A stretch of 64,000 bases of DNA, taken from positions 62,001 through 126,000 of the forward strand of contig CALGLE010000048.1 of the NCBI GenBank assembly GCA_937930305.1, in the 5' to 3' direction. Numbering within the stretch: the stretch's first letter is position 1; each line of letters begins with the position of its first letter. The position numbers and the translations under genes were made by a program. This DNA is from an uncultured Granulosicoccaceae bacterium. GTDB taxonomy: Bacteria > Pseudomonadota > Gammaproteobacteria > Granulosicoccales > Granulosicoccaceae. The notes under the pieces were generated by a model. That model saw only the letters and a program-made list of their open reading frames with translations, did not search any database and was not told where the DNA came from. Shown here in pieces: positions 47,785 to 55,886 of this stretch.

Positions 47785-47819
47785 ATACCCATATGTCAAA
47801 TTACTTGACATATGGGTAT
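47785..47819. promoter_or_regulatory. 35-bp perfect palindrome; candidate SorC-family operator of the methylthioribose locus
   Basis: ATACCCATATGTCAA-ATTAC-TTGACATATGGGTAT between divergent mtnK and the ABC ATPase gene; a TTGACA -35-like hexamer lies on each strand. Confidence 0.75.
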
Positions 47820-47867
47820 ATGAAAGAGGAATATGAACTTTAGCACTGCTCCAGGGGGGAATACGAA

Positions 47868-49379
47868 GTGCCTGCTCACGCACTTAAAGTTACCGGGTTA
47901 CTGAAAACTTTCGGCAAGAACCGTGTGCTGAGAGGAATCGATTTATCGCTAGACAGCGGATCTGTTACCGCACTCATGGGTGCGAACGGTGCCGGTAAAT
48001 CAACTCTGGTAAAAATTGTGTGCGGCTACTACGACGCTGATGACGGCGAAATCGAATTAGCCGGCCAGCCCTACGCACCTGCGAACCCTTCCGACGCCAT
48101 CGCCAAAGGGGTTGCCACGGTGCACCAATCCATTGACGATGGTGTCATTCCGGATCTAGATGTCGCCAATAATCTGATGTTGGATCGATTGGCTGAACCC
48201 ACGGCGAGTTTTTTTATTCGTGAGGGCAAACTGCGCAAACAGGCTCAGCAAGTTGCGGATTCGATGGGCATCGATGTGGATTTAAAAGCGCGCGTTGCTG
48301 ATTTGTCCGTTGCTGATCGACAAATGATTGCGATTGCACGCACCATGACTCGTCAACCTAAAGTGCTCATCCTAGACGAACCCACCTCTTCACTGTCTGC
48401 AACCGAAGCCAGCCGATTGTTTGACCTGATAGATCGCTTACGTGACGCCGGCGTCGCCATTTTATATATCTCCCACCGAACTTCCGACATTCGTCGCATC
48501 GCTGATCGCATATTGTGCATGCGAGATGGAGCCATCTCAGGCGTCTTTGAAAACAAACCACTGGACTACGAAGCCGCTGTATCCGCCATGCTGGGACACA
48601 GTATGAACGACATCGATTTCACGGCTGAACCGGGCAGCGTGCCGGTACTGGAAATAAAAAACCTTAAACTCACCGAGAAAGCCAATGCCATCAACTTAAG
48701 CGCACGTGATGGGGAAGTACTCGCTGTCATTGGGCTACTTGGCAGCGGTAAAAGCCGGCTTGCGGAAGTTATTTATGGCATCAACGCAGCCTTCAGTGGC
48801 GAGATGCAAATCGATGGTAAAAACTATCAACCCACATCGGTGCCTGATGCAGTTCAATGTGGTGTGTTTATGTCACCCAAAGACCGGGCGACGAATGCAG
48901 TGGTGCCTGGCTTTGACATTACCCACAACATGACATTACCTTTTCTATCCAGCTTTAGTACCGCGTCGTTTTTAAACGGAAAACGACTCCGCGCTCGAAC
49001 CCAGGATATGAATCAACAACTCGGGGTGGTTTGCCAAAGTGAAAAGGACGACATCGGAACCCTATCCGGAGGGAACCAACAGAAAGTTATGATTGGCCGT
49101 TGGCTAATGGAACCGTGTCGCGTGTTACTACTGGACGAGCCTTTTCAAGGTGTCGACATTGGCGCAAGGCGCGATATCGGTAAACACATTCGCGCGTCCG
49201 CCAAAGGGCGTGCCACCCTGGTTTTTATGTCTGAAATCGATGAAGCCATCGAAATAGCAGACCGTATCGTGGTGATGTTTGACGGCTCAATTAAGGGTGA
49301 ACACGTGAACGAAAAAATTGAACTCACCGCATTAATCTCGGATATTTCAGGAACAGTAAATGGCACAGTCAGGGCTTAA
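47868..49379 (+). CDS. Sugar ABC transporter ATP-binding protein, RbsA-like (two NBDs)
   Basis: GANGAGKSTLVKIVCGYYDADDGEI, LSVADRQMIAIARTM, GLLGSGKSRLAEVIYG, LSGGNQQKVMIGRWLMEPCRVLLLDEPFQGVDIGAR; GTG start. Confidence 0.93.
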   Translation: MPAHALKVTGLLKTFGKNRVLRGIDLSLDSGSVTALMGANGAGKSTLVKIVCGYYDADDGEIELAGQPYAPANPSDAIAKGVATVHQSIDDGVIPDLDVANNLMLDRLAEPTASFFIREGKLRKQAQQVADSMGIDVDLKARVADLSVADRQMIAIARTMTRQPKVLILDEPTSSLSATEASRLFDLIDRLRDAGVAILYISHRTSDIRRIADRILCMRDGAISGVFENKPLDYEAAVSAMLGHSMNDIDFTAEPGSVPVLEIKNLKLTEKANAINLSARDGEVLAVIGLLGSGKSRLAEVIYGINAAFSGEMQIDGKNYQPTSVPDAVQCGVFMSPKDRATNAVVPGFDITHNMTLPFLSSFSTASFLNGKRLRARTQDMNQQLGVVCQSEKDDIGTLSGGNQQKVMIGRWLMEPCRVLLLDEPFQGVDIGARRDIGKHIRASAKGRATLVFMSEIDEAIEIADRIVVMFDGSIKGEHVNEKIELTALISDISGTVNGTVRA

Positions 49380-49382
49380 TTG

Positions 49383-50393
49383 ATGAGCGATCGTTTATTA
49401 GATTTTTCGATTAAATACGGATTTTTAATCTTACTCATTGGCTTAGTTTTATTTTTCAGCTTTGCCGCTAACGGATTCTCTACGCCACGTTCGGCCGTTT
49501 TTGTTTTGCAATCTGTAGCCATCACAGGAATTTTGGCTTTGGGAGTTACGTGCACGCTAGTGGTCGACGGGTTTGATCTGTCCATTGGCGCTGTCGCAAC
49601 CTCCGCGTTAATGCTATCGGCCTATTCCATGGTCATTCTTGAGCAGTCCGCTGTTGTCGCGGTGCTTTTGTGTCTTTTTATGGGGGCTTTTGTCGGATTG
49701 ATTAACGGTCTACTCATAGTCCGATTCCGCGTGCCTGACTTACTGGCCACCTTGGGCATGATGTTTTTACTGATCGGACTTCAACGCATCCCGACCCAAG
49801 GCAATTCCATCGCTACGGGTATGTCTTTAGGTATTGGGGTTAATGCAGAAGGTGTATTCAGCCCTGCATTTTTATGGCTGGGTCGACACCGCTTTGATTT
49901 TTTCTTAGAGCGATTGCTACCGATGCCAGTTGTGATTTTTTTAATTATCGCTGTATTGATTTGGTTATTCCTAGGCTTCACCCGCCATGGGCGTTTGATG
50001 TACGCGTTAGGCTCGAACGAAAAAGCGGCCGAACTGGTTGGGGTAAAAGTGAAAAACTACAAAATCGCCGCTTACATGATATCGGGCGTTACCGCATCCA
50101 TAGGCGGAATCCTGCTGGCAGCACGTCTGGGCCGTGGCGACATCGCCAGCGGAAATAACCTGTTGCTTGACAGCGTTGCTGCGGCATTAATTGGCTTTGC
50201 CGTGTTAGGTGCCGCACGACCTAACCCCTTTGGTACCGCCATTGGCGCTCTGTTCGTGGGCATCTTGCTGCAAGGGATGACAATGATGAACGCGCCCTAC
50301 TACACCCAAGACTTTGTAAAGGGTGCTGTGTTAGTTGCAGCCCTTGTGTTTACGTTTTACCTGTCCTCGCGCCGCACAGGAGCGGGACATTAG
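49383..50393 (+). CDS. Sugar ABC transporter permease, RbsC-like
   Basis: FDLSIGAVATSALMLSAY, ALGSNEKAAELVGVKVKNYKIAAYMISGVTASIGGILLAARLG; ATG at 49383 preferred over TTG at 49380. Confidence 0.92.
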   Translation: MSDRLLDFSIKYGFLILLIGLVLFFSFAANGFSTPRSAVFVLQSVAITGILALGVTCTLVVDGFDLSIGAVATSALMLSAYSMVILEQSAVVAVLLCLFMGAFVGLINGLLIVRFRVPDLLATLGMMFLLIGLQRIPTQGNSIATGMSLGIGVNAEGVFSPAFLWLGRHRFDFFLERLLPMPVVIFLIIAVLIWLFLGFTRHGRLMYALGSNEKAAELVGVKVKNYKIAAYMISGVTASIGGILLAARLGRGDIASGNNLLLDSVAAALIGFAVLGAARPNPFGTAIGALFVGILLQGMTMMNAPYYTQDFVKGAVLVAALVFTFYLSSRRTGAGH

Positions 50394-50421
50394 ACCACCA
50401 CCACAAAAGAGGATTCATATA

Positions 50422-51462
50422 ATGCTAAGACGAAACTTCATGGCGTTCGCTGGGGCTGCCACCTTGCTGTTTGGCAGTGGCCAGGTCGTGTCGCAAGAGA
50501 TGCCCGCACCGTTTGACAAAGCCGCCGATGTCAATATTGCACTGGTACGCTACTTATCCACCGGTGACTTTTTTCAAGCGTATTTATCCGGCGTTGAAAA
50601 TCAAGCGGCGGCCTTAGGTGTTAATTTACGAATATTCGATAGCCGTCAAGATGCCGCGCTGCAAGCGGACATGGTGGATCAAGCCATTGCGCTTGGAGTT
50701 GACGGTATCGTGATACAACACGGTTTAACCGAATCCATGCAAGAAGCCGCACAACGCGCCGTGGATGCTGGCATTAAGGTCGTGGCGTTTGATGTTAACG
50801 TTGAGAATGAGGCCATTCCACAAATCGAACAATCCGATTATCAGCTCGGTAAGCTTGCACTGGACCAAGCCTTAGAGGACAACGGCAACGATTTCACTGC
50901 TGGCTATGTTTATGTGCCTGGCATCGCGCCCTTAGACCGTCGGCATGTCGCGTGGGAAGAAGTGAAAGCCGCTAACCCTGACATTACTGAAGCGGCACAG
51001 TTTGGCACTTTGGATAACCCCATCGCCAATTCAGTTGCCAATCAAGCTCGAGCCGTATTGCAAGCCAACCCAACCATCAATGTGGTGTTTGCACCCTATG
51101 ATGAATTTGCCAAAGGGGTGAAAATAGCGGTTGATGAGGCTGGGCTAACCGATGACATAGACATTTACTCAGCGGATGTATCAACCGCGGATATCTCTGC
51201 CATGCGTGAGCCAGGTTCGGCTTGGGTTGCCACGGTAGCGACCAATCCGGCTGTGGTTGGTGAAGTTTCCGTACGCGCATTGGCGTTGATGTTAGCCGGT
51301 GAGGACCCCGGTGCTTCCGTGATTGTGCCGCCGACATTGATTACACAATCGTTCCTTAACGAGCAGGACATAAAGAACATGGAGGACTTGGGCGCGAAGA
51401 TGCCACAATTCCAACACGCGGATGTGGCTGTCGCAGACTGGATGCCACTGCCTGCACGCTAG
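50422..51462 (+). CDS. Periplasmic sugar-binding protein, RbsB-like
   Basis: Signal peptide MLRRNFMAFAGAATLLFGSGQVVSQ; QADMVDQAIALGVDGIVIQHG, VDAGIKVVAFDVNV; start refined. Confidence 0.9.
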   Translation: MLRRNFMAFAGAATLLFGSGQVVSQEMPAPFDKAADVNIALVRYLSTGDFFQAYLSGVENQAAALGVNLRIFDSRQDAALQADMVDQAIALGVDGIVIQHGLTESMQEAAQRAVDAGIKVVAFDVNVENEAIPQIEQSDYQLGKLALDQALEDNGNDFTAGYVYVPGIAPLDRRHVAWEEVKAANPDITEAAQFGTLDNPIANSVANQARAVLQANPTINVVFAPYDEFAKGVKIAVDEAGLTDDIDIYSADVSTADISAMREPGSAWVATVATNPAVVGEVSVRALALMLAGEDPGASVIVPPTLITQSFLNEQDIKNMEDLGAKMPQFQHADVAVADWMPLPAR

Positions 51463-51483
51463 TTCCAAAACGCTAAGCTAACC

Positions 51484-51516
51484 AACACCCCCAGCCTTAC
51501 AATGGCTGGGGGTGTT
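51484..51516 (+). other. Strong hairpin, 13-bp perfect stem
   Basis: AACACCCCCAGCC-TTACAAT-GGCTGGGGGTGTT after the SBP stop; no T run on either side. Confidence 0.85.
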
Positions 51517-51556
51517 CGCTAGAACACTGCCAATAAAGCCAACCGTGTCAACAGCA

Positions 51557-51937
51557 CTAGTAAGGCAGCTCGTGAGGTTGCTTGCCAATGTACTCTGGCT
51601 CATGCAGTTCAGTAAATTTTACCGCCGAGATGGTGGCTCTGGATTCCAGAAACGCTTTGCACACTCGATGCATACCATCCATCACCCGTCCCTCAGGGCA
51701 TAAAATAATCGGATAGGAAAGATCGGCCTCGTAGATTTGTTTAGCGTGTTGTGCGATGTCTTTAGAGATCGGTGGAGCACCTAATCCAAACCAGTAGGTT
51801 TCATCCAGTTCGCTTATGTCTTTCAACGGAACCTGCACCACGTCAAAGTCGGATGACAGCTCAATCAGTTTCAGAACGTCCCAGGCGAGAAGGCCTTTAT
51901 CCGATTGTCTGAAATGGTATTGCTGGTGTAAATTCAT
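51557..51937 (-). CDS. Small ParB-like-fold protein, unknown function
   Basis: LSYPIILCPEGRVMDGMHRVCKAFLESRATISAVKF resembles the ParB/Srx nucleotide-binding motif; ATGA overlap with the upstream gene. Confidence 0.55.
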   Translation of the reverse strand: MNLHQQYHFRQSDKGLLAWDVLKLIELSSDFDVVQVPLKDISELDETYWFGLGAPPISKDIAQHAKQIYEADLSYPIILCPEGRVMDGMHRVCKAFLESRATISAVKFTELHEPEYIGKQPHELPY

Positions 51938-54540
51938 CTAGTGGCATCGGATGGTTTACCCAGTTGCGTTTCTTGCACAAATTCAATTATGTAATCAGCA
52001 ATCTGTTGGGGCTGGGACAATGGTCCGTCATGGTTGGCATTCTTCACCACTGACGCATGGCCAGTCTTCAGACAATCAGCGAATCGTGTCGACATGTACT
52101 GCCAGGGTCTGTTGGTATTCTCTCCGTATAAAATCAGACCAGGCATCTCCAACTTGTTTATGAATTCGCAATCCACGTAAGGTTGATTTGGTCCGTGCTC
52201 TCCAAAATTTAGTGGTAATGTTCTGGCGTTGTCCAACACAACTCGTTGCAACATCGACGGCTCTGCCTTAAATTCACCAGTTTGTCGATCCAATGCACGT
52301 TCAAAAAATTCAATCACCGCGGCATCTTCATCTCTCTCAGCGAGCAATGAAGTAACTTTCGAAAAGTCTACAAATTCACTTTTGGGCGGAGGGCTAGGAT
52401 TTTCTTCTGAATTCAGCAACTCCATTAGCGTCGGCTCATAGAGAATCAAACCTTTCACAAGATCAGGTCTTAACGTGGCAACCAAGCTATTTATCGATCC
52501 ACTGCGAGACCAACCGACTAAATACACAGGCCCTAACTGCTTGTGTTCGATAAAATCGATAACATCTTGCGCATCAACATTTTTATCAAAATGCAGTTTT
52601 TCTGGTGGCCAATCCAGAGTGCCGAAATAGCGCAAGGATAGAGACAGAAAACGATGCTGTTCGGACACAGGTAATAACATATACCCCCAAGTTCGATAGT
52701 CAGAGATCGATCCATGTACAAAAACTAATGGTACTCCCGAACCGACATCTACATACTCCACCATTCGATCACCGATTTTTTCGACGTTTGCACTGAAGGG
52801 TTGAATGTCGGTGAAGTTATCGCCTGAACCTCGAGAGGGCATATCGATTAAATCGAAAGCAGTTTTCATTCGGCCAAGAAAATCATCATCAAAACAATAG
52901 GAGCGATAAAATTCGTAAACGTGCTCTCGAGTCATCGACGGTGCAACGCGCATGAAACCCTGCAGTGCTTGCTTGGCTTCTTCAATTCGACCCAGATGCG
53001 GCAAGGTATAGGCTAGCTGTATGTGGCTGAGCCAGTTTCTTTCATTAAATGATTTATTGAATAGCTCATAAGCGGTTTGATAATCACCTTGACGGTAATG
53101 CCATTTCGCCAACGACATGTACCACCACTTCTTGAAGTATCGTGGCTCATCCTTCAATGCTTTTTCGACCAAGGCTTTACCTTCATCCCATTTGCCGGCA
53201 TAAGACAAAAAATTTCCATACACGGCCAATGTGTTGACGTCTCCGGGATTCAGTTTCAGGCCACGGTTGACGGCTATTTCCATTTTATCGCCATCACAAC
53301 TTGCCAAATAAGCCTGCACCATGCCCCAATAAACACTCGGATTGTTTCCATTACCCAATGCGTCAGCCCGGGTGGCCGTCTCGATTGCCTTGGACTGTAG
53401 ATGGGAACGCTTGGACTTATTTGTGCGCATAGGTTCCTGCAATGCCGACCCCCAAAGGTACTGTCTGGAGTACACCGTACTTTGCAATGCCCAAGCATCC
53501 GGATCTTCCGCATCATCCTCCAGTAAATTAGCCAGGCATTGCACGGCTCGGGGCGTGATGCTATCGAACTCACCCGAACAGGACGTGCACCCATACCCAT
53601 GAGCAAGGCATTCAGGGCGAGACAATTCATCAACTGGTTTAGTACGCGCTGTTTCCAACAGATGTTGTCCAATGGCTCCACCAGCGGGAGAACCCACAAA
53701 CCCTGCGATTCTATCCGCTATCGCCGTGGTATTCGATGATGAGGTTTGTACGAAGTTTTCTGCGACAAGCAACTTTTTTGATTTAGCATGGTGAAGTTGC
53801 AAATTAATCGAACTGGCGTCTTCCTCTAGCAAAGACAATTCAAGAAAATAGTCACTTGATGGATCACTTGAAGTTGTTGGCTCAATGCTACTGTATCGCG
53901 ACAATGAGGTTACAACGCTTCGACCCATTTGTTCTTGCGTCGTTTCACTACCCTGCCCAACGATCTCTACCGATACGATTATATTTTTACGTTTAGGAAT
54001 TTCTTCACCAGTAGAGGTAACAACCTGGCTTTCACTTTCAGCTATGGGCGTCTGAGACTTTGGTTTATGGAAATTTATTGTTAACAAATAAATTCCACAA
54101 ATTAATAGCAGTGCAGCTGCAACAGCAACCGGCAATGGGCGCAGCCAATTTCTCTGTGCCTGCGAGGGCTTCTCAACTTTCGAGGCTGGAATTTCAATAG
54201 CGTGCAGAAGGTAGCCGTGTCGAGGTAAGGTTTCTAATATTTTCCGATCCGCGTCTCCAAGAGCCAAACGTATTTCGCGAATGCTTTGACTCAATGTATC
54301 GTCAGTGACAACAACATCTCCCCAAACCTGACTGATTAATTCTTCGCGCGGAACTACCTCATTGGCTGCTGACGCAAGCAGCTCAAACACCTGACAAGTT
54401 TTAGCCCGCAGCCGTATCTCTTTCCCATCTGAAGTGCAAAGACTGCGTTTCGCTCTCAGATAATGGCGATCGTTAAACCTCAGATGATCAATATCGATTT
54501 TATTTTGCGCGCCGTTTTTTGAATGCGTGTGATCCGTCAA
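51934..54540 (-). CDS. OmpR/CadC-type winged-helix - TM - TPR-like - alpha/beta-hydrolase fusion
   Basis: wHTH (FELLASAANEVVPREELISQVWGDVVVTDDTLSQSIREIRLALGDADRKILETLPRHGYLL), TM (LPVAVAAALLLICGIYLLTI), TPR-like region (GDVNTLAVYGNFLSYAGKWDEGKALVEKALKDEP), hydrolase (LVFVHGSISDYRTWGYM, VYLVGWSRSGSIN, GLILYGENTN, KNANHDGPLSQP). Confidence 0.85.
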   Translation of the reverse strand: MTDHTHSKNGAQNKIDIDHLRFNDRHYLRAKRSLCTSDGKEIRLRAKTCQVFELLASAANEVVPREELISQVWGDVVVTDDTLSQSIREIRLALGDADRKILETLPRHGYLLHAIEIPASKVEKPSQAQRNWLRPLPVAVAAALLLICGIYLLTINFHKPKSQTPIAESESQVVTSTGEEIPKRKNIIVSVEIVGQGSETTQEQMGRSVVTSLSRYSSIEPTTSSDPSSDYFLELSLLEEDASSINLQLHHAKSKKLLVAENFVQTSSSNTTAIADRIAGFVGSPAGGAIGQHLLETARTKPVDELSRPECLAHGYGCTSCSGEFDSITPRAVQCLANLLEDDAEDPDAWALQSTVYSRQYLWGSALQEPMRTNKSKRSHLQSKAIETATRADALGNGNNPSVYWGMVQAYLASCDGDKMEIAVNRGLKLNPGDVNTLAVYGNFLSYAGKWDEGKALVEKALKDEPRYFKKWWYMSLAKWHYRQGDYQTAYELFNKSFNERNWLSHIQLAYTLPHLGRIEEAKQALQGFMRVAPSMTREHVYEFYRSYCFDDDFLGRMKTAFDLIDMPSRGSGDNFTDIQPFSANVEKIGDRMVEYVDVGSGVPLVFVHGSISDYRTWGYMLLPVSEQHRFLSLSLRYFGTLDWPPEKLHFDKNVDAQDVIDFIEHKQLGPVYLVGWSRSGSINSLVATLRPDLVKGLILYEPTLMELLNSEENPSPPPKSEFVDFSKVTSLLAERDEDAAVIEFFERALDRQTGEFKAEPSMLQRVVLDNARTLPLNFGEHGPNQPYVDCEFINKLEMPGLILYGENTNRPWQYMSTRFADCLKTGHASVVKNANHDGPLSQPQQIADYIIEFVQETQLGKPSDATR

Positions 54541-54665
54541 TGAGGTTCCTTTTCGACTCGGTTGGCTGTCAACAATTCAGATTAGCACGGCCCACAAACA
54601 TGTAATATATTGCCCATCAATTCGTCTAAGAGGTTATAGAGCTAAAGCTGTTTACGCTCACGATC

Positions 54666-55886
54666 TTAAATAATCGCTTTCTCAATAATCGGCTGGTTAT
54701 TAACAATGCGCTCATAGTTAAACGGTGACATGTCCAGGCTTCGGTATTCCCCATAGGTAAGATACTCAGCCGTTCCACGCCCCATAGCGGGTGATTGCTG
54801 TAAGCCGTGACCGGAGAAGCCATTTAAAAAGACAAAATTCCCCACTTCAGTATGTGGCCCCATGATCGCGTTGTGGTCAAACGTATTCATTGCATAGTGA
54901 CCACCCCATTCATTGGTGAGTTTGATGGATTCAAATTGCGGAATGCGAGTGGCCAGTACTGGCCATACATGGTTCTCCCACAAGGCTTGATCCATAGCAA
55001 AATCATCAAAGTCCACGGCGGGGTCTACATCGGAATGCCCACCGCATTGGTAGGTGCCGCCACCGTTTTCGCGGCAGTGCACACCGGAAGGGTCAATGGT
55101 TAGGGGTAAGTCTTGGTCCAGTGGGTGTTCAGCTTTAAAAATCCAGGAGAATCGTTTTCGTGGTTCTACGGGAACATCAATTCCCGCCATCTTAGCGGTG
55201 ACGGCAGCGCGTGGGCCTGACGCGTTGAGCAGTTGACCACAGGAAACCACTTCACCCGATTTTAGTTTTACGCTCTCTACCCGCGTACCGTTTTCATTTT
55301 TAGCGATTTCAACCACTTCGTTAGTCACGTATTCAACACCGCGTTCACGCGCTTGACGGCGCCACCATTCAAAAACTGTTGCACCATCCCAATAGCCTTC
55401 ATCCACGGTATTGATCGAACCCAGCACAATGTCATCGACGTTGTAGAATGGGTAGTGTGTTTTAATTTCTTCCGGACTCATTAGCTGCGTCGCTGCACCC
55501 GCATCCAATTGCACTTTTTGATTTTCTTTTAATACTTGTGCAAAGTCTTCATTGTCCGCCAAGTACATATACCCAAACGAGCGTATGGATAATTCAGGAA
55601 CCCGCTCATCATTGCCCATACGGGTTCGGATGTTCTTTACAAAGTCGGCGGCGAATTGCGATATGCGAACATTAAGTTCAGTACTAAATTGTTGGCGCAT
55701 GCAGGAATTGGTATGAGCGGTGGAGCAAAATTCGTAATTGGGGTCTTTTTCAACGACTAAAACAGACCCATTAAAGTCTGGGTTATCCATTAAAAACCAA
55801 GCGGTGGAAGAGCCCATGATCGCACCACCCACAATCACAATATCGTACGAGGATTGTTGAGGGGCTGCTTGTAACTGAAGTGCCAT
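54666..55886 (-). CDS. DAO-family FAD-dependent oxidoreductase (sarcosine oxidase / FOXRED1-like)
   Basis: SYDIVIVGGAIMGSSTAWFL, NEWGGHYAMNTFDHNAIMGPHTEVGNFVFLNGFSGHGLQQSPAMGR; start refined to MALQLQAAPQQ, TAATG overlap with the upstream gene. Confidence 0.88.
   Translation of the reverse strand: MALQLQAAPQQSSYDIVIVGGAIMGSSTAWFLMDNPDFNGSVLVVEKDPNYEFCSTAHTNSCMRQQFSTELNVRISQFAADFVKNIRTRMGNDERVPELSIRSFGYMYLADNEDFAQVLKENQKVQLDAGAATQLMSPEEIKTHYPFYNVDDIVLGSINTVDEGYWDGATVFEWWRRQARERGVEYVTNEVVEIAKNENGTRVESVKLKSGEVVSCGQLLNASGPRAAVTAKMAGIDVPVEPRKRFSWIFKAEHPLDQDLPLTIDPSGVHCRENGGGTYQCGGHSDVDPAVDFDDFAMDQALWENHVWPVLATRIPQFESIKLTNEWGGHYAMNTFDHNAIMGPHTEVGNFVFLNGFSGHGLQQSPAMGRGTAEYLTYGEYRSLDMSPFNYERIVNNQPIIEKAII

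Noticed and set aside
51484-51516. Rho-independent terminator after the RbsB-like gene
   Set aside because: Stem is perfect but no T run follows on either strand, so it is listed only as a hairpin.
51557-51937. Chromosome partition gene parB
   Set aside because: Far too short, with only one ParB-like motif and no parA or parS; kept as unknown.
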